A DNA stretch of 64,000 bases from positions 584,367 to 648,366 of the forward strand of contig JBCBSU010000001.1 of NCBI GenBank assembly GCA_039818985.1, read 5' to 3'. The notes under the pieces are model-generated. The model was not told where the DNA came from, did no database searches, and saw nothing but the letters and a program-made list of their open reading frames with translations. The stretch is from Pseudomonadota bacterium (GTDB lineage Bacteria > Pseudomonadota > Alphaproteobacteria > Sphingomonadales > Sphingomonadaceae). Every line of letters starts with the position of its first letter. Position 1 is the stretch's first letter. Shown piece by piece: positions 62,010-64,000 of the stretch. The position numbers and the translations under genes are program-made.

Positions 62010-63134
62010 TTATTCATCCCCGTAAATGGCGACGCTGTGTGAGCCACTGCTGGTCGCCATGCCGCGATACATGCCCGGTGTGTCGAAGCTGTATCCCGCA
62101 TGACCCCAGGGGGTCAGATAGATAATGCCACCAGAACCGCCAAGGTTCCCCATTTCACCGATCACATTGTCGGCAATATCCTGCACCTCATCACCGCTGA
62201 GCGGGTTGCGCTGCAGGCTGGAAAGCATCTCCGGATCCGGTTCTGCGTTGCGCGCAGCAGCCTGATTGAGCAGAGCCAGGACGTTGGACTCCGCAGTCAG
62301 CCGCAAGCGGGTGCAGATTTCCTGTGCTACGCCGACTCGGATGAAATATTCGCCCGAACCCGTGGCCGAGACACCGCAGCTGCGATTGTCGGCATAGGTG
62401 CCAGCACCGATAATCGGGCTGTCGCCGATACGGTCATAGCGCTTGCCGGTCATGCCGCCGGTGCTGGTGCCTGCGGCGATATTGCCCTGCATGTCCAGTG
62501 CCACTGCGCCCACAGTGCCGAATTTGCGGTCATAATCGAGCGCGGTCACCGATGTGTCTTCGGCATGCTTTGCCTTGAATTTGCGCAGCGCGCGCAGCCG
62601 GTCAGGGGTGGAATAATAGCCCGGATCGACCTGGGTCAGACCCTGTTCGCGCGAAAATGCATCGGCGCCGGCGCCGGCAAGCATCACATGCGGGCTTTTC
62701 TCCATTACTGCGCGGGCGAGCAATATGGGGTTTTTGGTGGCGCTGATCCCGGCCACCGCCCCGGCATTGCGGGTGGCACCGTCCATGATCGAGGCGTCGA
62801 GCCGGTTGGTTTCGTCCCATGTGAACACCGCCCCAAAGCCGGCGTTGAAATTGGGATCATTTTCCAGAACGGTAATGGCCGCGGTGACGGCATCAGTGGA
62901 ATCGCCGCCTTCCGCCAATATTGCAGAGCCAGCCTCAAGCGCGCGGTTGAGTGCATCGCGGATGCGGGTATCCTGCTCCGGCGTAATCCGGTCGCGCGCT
63001 ATGGTGCCCGCGCCGCCATGGATCACCAGCGACCAGCGTTTTTCTGGCTCAGGCGCGGCGCTTGTCGTCTCTTGCGCGAGTGTTGGAGAAACCAGCCCGA
63101 CGCAGGCGAGCATAATGATCAAATATATGCGCAT
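62010..63134 (-). CDS. Isoaspartyl peptidase/L-asparaginase (Ntn hydrolase), periplasmic
   Basis: A 374-residue precursor with a signal peptide (hydrophobic residues 3-17, cleavage after LAQ near 21). The Ntn-hydrolase family features are clear: VIHGGAGT near residues 38-44, GGDSTDAVTAAITVLEND near 77-94, FNAGFGAVFTWD, and the autoprocessing site before Thr207 in KFGTVGAVALD, where the new N-terminal Thr becomes the nucleophile. GTSTGG and RIGDSPIIGAGTYAD follow. It should cleave beta-aspartyl dipeptides and hydrolyse asparagine. ATG 63134 is used because GGGAG lies eight bases before it. Confidence 0.93.
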   Translation of the reverse strand: MRIYLIIMLACVGLVSPTLAQETTSAAPEPEKRWSLVIHGGAGTIARDRITPEQDTRIRDALNRALEAGSAILAEGGDSTDAVTAAITVLENDPNFNAGFGAVFTWDETNRLDASIMDGATRNAGAVAGISATKNPILLARAVMEKSPHVMLAGAGADAFSREQGLTQVDPGYYSTPDRLRALRKFKAKHAEDTSVTALDYDRKFGTVGAVALDMQGNIAAGTSTGGMTGKRYDRIGDSPIIGAGTYADNRSCGVSATGSGEYFIRVGVAQEICTRLRLTAESNVLALLNQAAARNAEPDPEMLSSLQRNPLSGDEVQDIADNVIGEMGNLGGSGGIIYLTPWGHAGYSFDTPGMYRGMATSSGSHSVAIYGDE

Positions 63135-63230
63135 AAACACGACTCCCTTTTGTGAGAGACAGGTCTAGCATTGATTGGCGCACAGGCAATAAGTGCTGCA
63201 AATACGAGCGAGATCGGTCAAATTAACCGC

Positions 63231-63312
63231 GTCATTGCGAGCGAAGCGAAGCAATCCAGAGCGTTTCGTGCGAGACTCTGGATTGCCGCGTCGCTGCGCT
63301 CCTCGCAATGAC
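63231..63312. repeat. Intergenic inverted-repeat element, GTCATTGCGAGCGAAGCGAAGC family
   Basis: Starts GTCATTGCGAGCGAAGCGAA and ends GCTCCTCGCAATGAC; the inner part CAATCCAGAG is matched by ACTCTGGATTG. The two arms of about 35 bases form a long hairpin. It lies between the SDR stop and the peptidase start and belongs to a repeat type common in many bacterial genomes. It is unrelated in sequence to the other repeats of this window. Confidence 0.85.
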
Positions 63313-63343
63313 GGTTTCCTTTATGGTATGGTTATTTGTTGAG

Positions 63344-64000
63344 TTACCAGGGCAGTGTCTTGCCGGTATAGTCCTTGAACGCGCCGGTCTCATCGAATGT
63401 CAGGACATCAATCACCTGTATCAGGCCGCTTGCGCTTTCCTGTGTGGTGATGCTGGCATTGGGCCCGCCCATATCGGTTTGCACCCAGCCGGGGTGGAGC
63501 GTCGCAACGGTGATGCCATCATCGCGCATATCGATGGCAAGCGACTGCCATGCTGCGTTGAGCGCTGCTTTGGACGAGCGATAGCGCAGCATCCCGCCGC
63601 TATCATTCATGGCAATGCTGCCTAGAGTGGAGCTGATCGCTATCAGCTTTTTCTGATCGCTGGCGGCGACATTGGCTTTCAGCGCTTGCGCCAACATGGA
63701 GGGGGCGACGGTGTTGACCATGAAGGTGTTGAGCCAACCCTCAGGGTCATCCCCTTCTGCGCCGCCAATACCGGCATTGTTAATAAAGATATCAATCGGT
63801 TTGCCACCGATCCTAGTAACGAAATCGGCATAGCCTGTGCTCTCGCTGACATCGAGTTGTTCAAGCTGCGCTCCGGTCGCGCGCAGTTCGTTCGCTGCAT
63901 CCACATTGCGCGCGGTGGCGATAACCTCATGCCCCGCCGCAGCATATTGCTTTGCCAGCTCCAGACCGATGCCGCGATTGGCGCCTGTGATCAAAACTGT
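63344..64000 (-). CDS. Short-chain dehydrogenase/reductase (partial, 5' end outside window)
   Basis: The last 218 codons of an SDR gene that enters from the right edge; the first visible residues read TVLITGANRGIG, the NAD(P)-binding loop, so only a few N-terminal residues are missing. INNAGIGG near residue 75 and YRSSKAALN (catalytic Tyr/Lys) with ISSTLGSI before it complete the SDR pattern. The lack of an acidic residue at the end of beta-2 (ATARNVDAA, with Arg) favours NADP(H). It resembles the cluster of carbonyl-reductase-like SDRs (C-factor/sniffer type). Substrate unknown. Confidence 0.88.
   Translation of the reverse strand, partial: TVLITGANRGIGLELAKQYAAAGHEVIATARNVDAANELRATGAQLEQLDVSESTGYADFVTRIGGKPIDIFINNAGIGGAEGDDPEGWLNTFMVNTVAPSMLAQALKANVAASDQKKLIAISSTLGSIAMNDSGGMLRYRSSKAALNAAWQSLAIDMRDDGITVATLHPGWVQTDMGGPNASITTQESASGLIQVIDVLTFDETGAFKDYTGKTLPW

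Overview
The window is a GC-rich (about 60%) chromosome segment that I assign to an alphaproteobacterium, most likely in the order Sphingomonadales. The assignment is an inference. It rests on the complete alphaproteobacterial-type division/cell-wall (dcw) operon with an FtsZ that carries a long acidic linker, a CrtI-type carotenoid desaturase, separately placed cytochrome c maturation genes, and intergenic inverted repeats of the kind common in sphingomonad genomes. No rRNA, tRNA, IS element or CRISPR array was seen. Most genes are packed in operons with 1-4 base start/stop overlaps.

Layout. 1-14.6 kb holds housekeeping and accessory genes: a truncated PQQ dehydrogenase, methionine aminopeptidase, a CinA-like protein, a glycosyltransferase, a 2Fe-2S ferredoxin, an AlkA-like glycosylase, a periplasmic Cys/His protein, a betaine/choline-type ABC importer with a permease-binding-protein fusion, a two-TM (SLATT-like) membrane protein, an SDR, PhhB, ccmAB, glpD and a cysteine synthase. 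14.6-33.8 kb is the dcw cluster mraZ-rsmH-ftsL-ftsI-murE-murF-mraY-murD-ftsW-murG-murC-murB-(41-codon mini-cistron)-ddl-ftsQ-ftsA-ftsZ. 33.9-36.7 kb has a TPR/SPOR protein and a CcmI-like TPR protein. 37.0-43.4 kb is the most unusual part: a four-gene redox cluster. It encodes an 844-residue fusion of an FAD/NAD(P)-type reductase, two cyclic-nucleotide-binding domains and a four-cluster ferredoxin, then a histidine-rich five-TM cytochrome b-like protein, then an FHA-TM-decaheme cytochrome c, then a class III cyclic nucleotide phosphodiesterase. 43.7-49 kb carries an orphan 558-residue protein, a haloalkane dehalogenase whose ribosome binding site lies inside a perfect hairpin, an SPFH/ribbon-helix-helix/two-TM operon behind an 18-bp perfect palindrome, and a secreted hydrolase. 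49-55.5 kb is a DUF4129-DUF4350-MoxR-DUF58-SpoIIM-RDD operon. 55.5-64 kb has crtI, an acyl-CoA carboxyltransferase divergent from a TetR-small protein-desaturase operon with a shared 32-bp operator, a methyltransferase, a lipoprotein peroxiredoxin, an isoaspartyl peptidase and a truncated SDR.

How the genes work together. The dcw genes make lipid II and assemble the divisome. The redox cluster looks like a membrane electron-transfer chain whose entry enzyme senses cyclic nucleotide, whose exit cytochrome has a phosphothreonine-recognition domain in the cytoplasm, and whose own phosphodiesterase could reset the signal. A CRP-like site lies upstream of it, and a CcmI-like cytochrome c maturation gene is its divergent neighbour. 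Two copies of one inverted-repeat family sit inside tightly packed operons, and in both places the repeat is read through by a 40-41 codon open frame that overlaps the stop codon upstream and the start codon downstream, which would keep translational coupling intact.
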